Assembly: GCA_937983305.1 (NCBI GenBank)
Contig: CALKAJ010000428.1
Span: 1 to 6,744, forward strand
DNA from: an uncultured Ignavibacteriota bacterium
GTDB lineage: Bacteria > Bacteroidota > Ignavibacteria > Tepidaquicellales > Tepidaquicellaceae
Length of the DNA: 6,744 bases
Direction of reading: 5' to 3'
The position numbers and the translations under genes were made by a program. The notes beneath the pieces were generated by a model that ran no database searches, was not told where the DNA came from, and worked only from the letters and a program-made list of their open reading frames with translations. This document shows positions 4,951 through 6,744 of this stretch, in pieces (within the stretch, counting starts at the first letter, position 1; each line of letters opens with the position of its first letter).

Positions 4951-6694
4951 TTAGAAATTGTCAATGCTTAAAATTACTTTAAAGTTATTTCCTTCGTTAT
5001 AATTATTCAGCCTCCATCCGAAACTTAATTTAAGAAATTCTAAAATTCTTCCGACAGAGAAACCTGCTTCCGTAAAGAAGCCGTCAGTAGATTTCAATTC
5101 TTTATAAGTTGAAAGCAGCCTGTTGCCATCGCTGAGTTCGAGTCTTCCTGCATTAATAAAGGCAGAAAAGGAAAGATTTTTCAGGAAGGAAATATAACCA
5201 AAGGGAAAACGACCGAAGTCATTTTGAATATTGGCAAAGTAACCTTTATCTCCGGCAAATTCGGAATAGTTCATTGTAACGAAGCTGAGGGCTTTTCCGC
5301 TTGAAAAAGATTCGATATCGAAGAAGCCGAGTTCCTGAACCGGAACCTGACCAAGGTACTGGAATGCACCGAATTTATATTGGAGATTGATGAACGGATG
5401 AAAACTGTTTCTGCCTTTAAGTGTTAAGGAATACTTTTTGTTTTCGAAGTTACTGTTAAGATATTTGCCGGAATTGGAGAATTCAAAATCGAGGATAGGA
5501 AATTCGGTTATGGGAAATCTTGAAATATCCCCGGTTCCCCAGTCAATTGCCCTGTATTTATTAACATCAATACGGACTGAGGATTTTAAATAAGCTGAGA
5601 AAGATTCGTTAACGGGATAGGTATCGGAATAGTGTTTGCCTTTATGGAATAGACTGAAATCGGAATTTGTGAGAGCGTTATCGGATTTAATTTGCCCGTA
5701 TTCAAGTCCGATTCAGAGTTGAGGAATTATGGATTTTTTAATATTAAGATTAAAACCTGTCTGATAGAAATAAGAATATTCATCCTGCTTTAACAGCCAG
5801 CCTTCGACGGCAGTCTGAGCCCATGAAAGCCAGCTCCGCTCTTTGTATAAAGTCATAAGTCTTTGGAAAGTATTGCCTTCTATAGTAAGACTTCTGTCAT
5901 TTAATAAATCAATTTTCCCTCCGATATTAAATTTAGTTTTTTTATCTGAGAAGCCGTAAGAGACAGATGAAAACAATTTAAGTCTTGAAAGCTGTTTACC
6001 ATAGTTTAAATTGAATTGCAAAGTATGCCCTTCGACTTTATTGAACCTGTAATATTCGAGGAAATTCGAGTACAAATTTTTTCCGGCATTGATTGAGCCG
6101 TTTAATCCGAGATAGATACCTTTTTCTTTGTCCTTGGATTCTTTTTCGATTTTTTTATATGTTCTCAGTTCCTCATCGGAATTTCTAATAGGCTGTTTAT
6201 TAACCCAATATAGAGAATCTTTTTCGGCATCGGGAAGAACTTTAACAATAAACTCATCGAATATTCCGGGAGGAAATTTTTCATTAATATTATAATCGGA
6301 AACGACAGTATAGACTTCCGCCTGAATTTTAACTATACCGGCGAAAGAGCCGTCGGCGTAAATCTGAATATCGGCGGGAAGCCAGAAATTATTTTTTTTC
6401 GGGTCATTGAAGCTGTTGAATTTCTGGACGAAACGGATTGAGTCGAGACCGCGCATTACACCTGCTTCGTTGGTAAGGAGGTCAACTTTTTTAAGAGCGT
6501 AAATGCTGTCAATAATATAGACCATACCTCTGAACTGAGGAGTAATTTCGGATTTATTTGTTACCTGAATCTTAAATATTTTTATGGAATCAAGAGAAGT
6601 ATAGCCTCTGAGTTTATATTCATAGCTGTCGAATGCATCGTCATTAAGGGGACCGGGAATTTTAATATCTCCAAAATCAACGCTTTCATCGTAA
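4951..6694 (-). CDS. DUF5686-family outer-membrane protein, 5' partial, one in-frame TGA
   Basis: One frame stays open from the right-hand adapter to the TAA at 4951-4953, about 580 codons, except for a single TGA at 5713-5715 (codon 327 of the fragment). It reads naturally through that codon (KKSIIPQL, stop, IGLEYGQIKSD), so both halves belong to one gene. The upstream part begins with DAFDSYEYKLRGY and continues FRGMVYIIDSIYALKKVDL, FWLPADIQIYADG and YWVNKQPIRNSDEE, all typical of DUF5686 proteins. Family members are around 800 residues, so a signal peptide and a carboxypeptidase-regulatory-like domain are probably missing beyond the contig. The rest is rich in alternating aromatic strands and ends SIDNF; a terminal Phe is usual for outer-membrane beta-barrels. 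Function is not established for the family. The ATG at 6523-6525 is internal, not the start. The TGA may be a real nonsense mutation, a sequencing or assembly error, or strain variation. Family confident; intactness unresolved. Confidence 0.82.
5713..5715 (-). other. In-frame TGA interrupting the DUF5686 gene
   Basis: On the + strand this is TCA, read as TGA on the coding strand between CTC (Leu) and ATC (Ile). The frame is the same before and after it, so a single base substitution rather than an indel explains it. CGA, AGA, GGA or TGG are one change away. Without the TGA the frame is uninterrupted for the whole 1.74 kb. Confidence 0.9.
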
Positions 6695-6744
6695 AGATCG
6701 GAAGAGCGTCGTGTAGGGAAAGAGTGTAGATCTCGGTGGTCGCC
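6695..6744 (-). other. Illumina universal-side (read 1/P5) adapter, artefact
   Basis: From AGATCGGAAGAGCGTCGTG to the end, the sequence matches the reverse complement of the Illumina universal (P5-side) adapter over all 50 bases. It is not genomic. Together with the opposite adapter at 1-48, it means the contig ends are artificial and the DUF5686 gene is cut here. Confidence 0.98.

Noticed and set aside
4951..5274. Separate small gene of 107 residues
   Set aside because: It is the C-terminal part of the DUF5686 frame, which stays open upstream to the TGA at 5713; the ATG at 5272-5274 is an internal Met.
5680..5715. Possible selenocysteine insertion at the TGA: ATCGGA directly after it can pair with TCCGAT 21 nt later
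   Set aside because: A 6-bp stem with a 21-nt loop is weak, TCCGAT recurs by chance nearby, and a selenocysteine in a barrel-like strand has no known precedent in this family.
5713..5715. Alternative genetic code with TGA as Trp or Gly
   Set aside because: Only one in-frame TGA is seen in over 1800 codons, and tryptophans in the intact genes use TGG.

Overview
The window looks like a metagenomic contig from a Bacteroidota/Chlorobi-type bacterium, most likely an Ignavibacteria-like lineage; that placement is inference. Support comes from two secreted proteins with type IX secretion (Por) C-terminal sorting domains containing NYPNPFNP, a DUF5686-type outer-membrane protein, AT-rich DNA, starts without clear Shine-Dalgarno sites, and TAA at all four gene ends. 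Both contig ends are Illumina adapter (1-48 and 6695-6744), so only 49-6694 is biological and the outermost genes are cut by the adapters.

Layout: (1) 50-781 (+), the 3' end of a secreted beta-propeller protein with a T9SS tail, followed by a strong terminator. (2) 841-1319, a gene-free cluster of intergenic repeats: a 20-bp tandem pair, two copies of a 46-bp repeat, a 26-bp palindrome, and five hairpin elements whose stems differ but stay self-complementary beside a conserved TACGTTTGTAG arm. (3) 1362-1435 (+), a tRNA with CAU anticodon behind a plausible promoter, followed by a bidirectional terminator shared with the next gene. (4) 1491-2264 (-), a secreted protein with one CxxCH motif in a probable choice-of-anchor V domain and a T9SS tail. 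Upstream lies a near-perfect sigma-54 promoter, and further upstream an evenly spaced array of GTGTA/TACAC half-sites. (5) 2467-4947 (+), a hybrid histidine kinase (CHASE4-type sensor, PAS, HisKA, HATPase, receiver) transcribed divergently from gene 4. (6) 4951-6694 (-), a DUF5686-family outer-membrane protein, 5' truncated and interrupted by one in-frame TGA; its stop lies 3 bp from the kinase stop.

The window is dominated by the cell envelope: two T9SS cargo proteins, one outer-membrane barrel-like protein and one membrane sensor kinase. I see no defence system, mobile-element gene or CRISPR array. The signals most worth following are the sigma-54 promoter with its upstream half-site array, the covarying hairpin repeat family, and the lone TGA in the DUF5686 gene.
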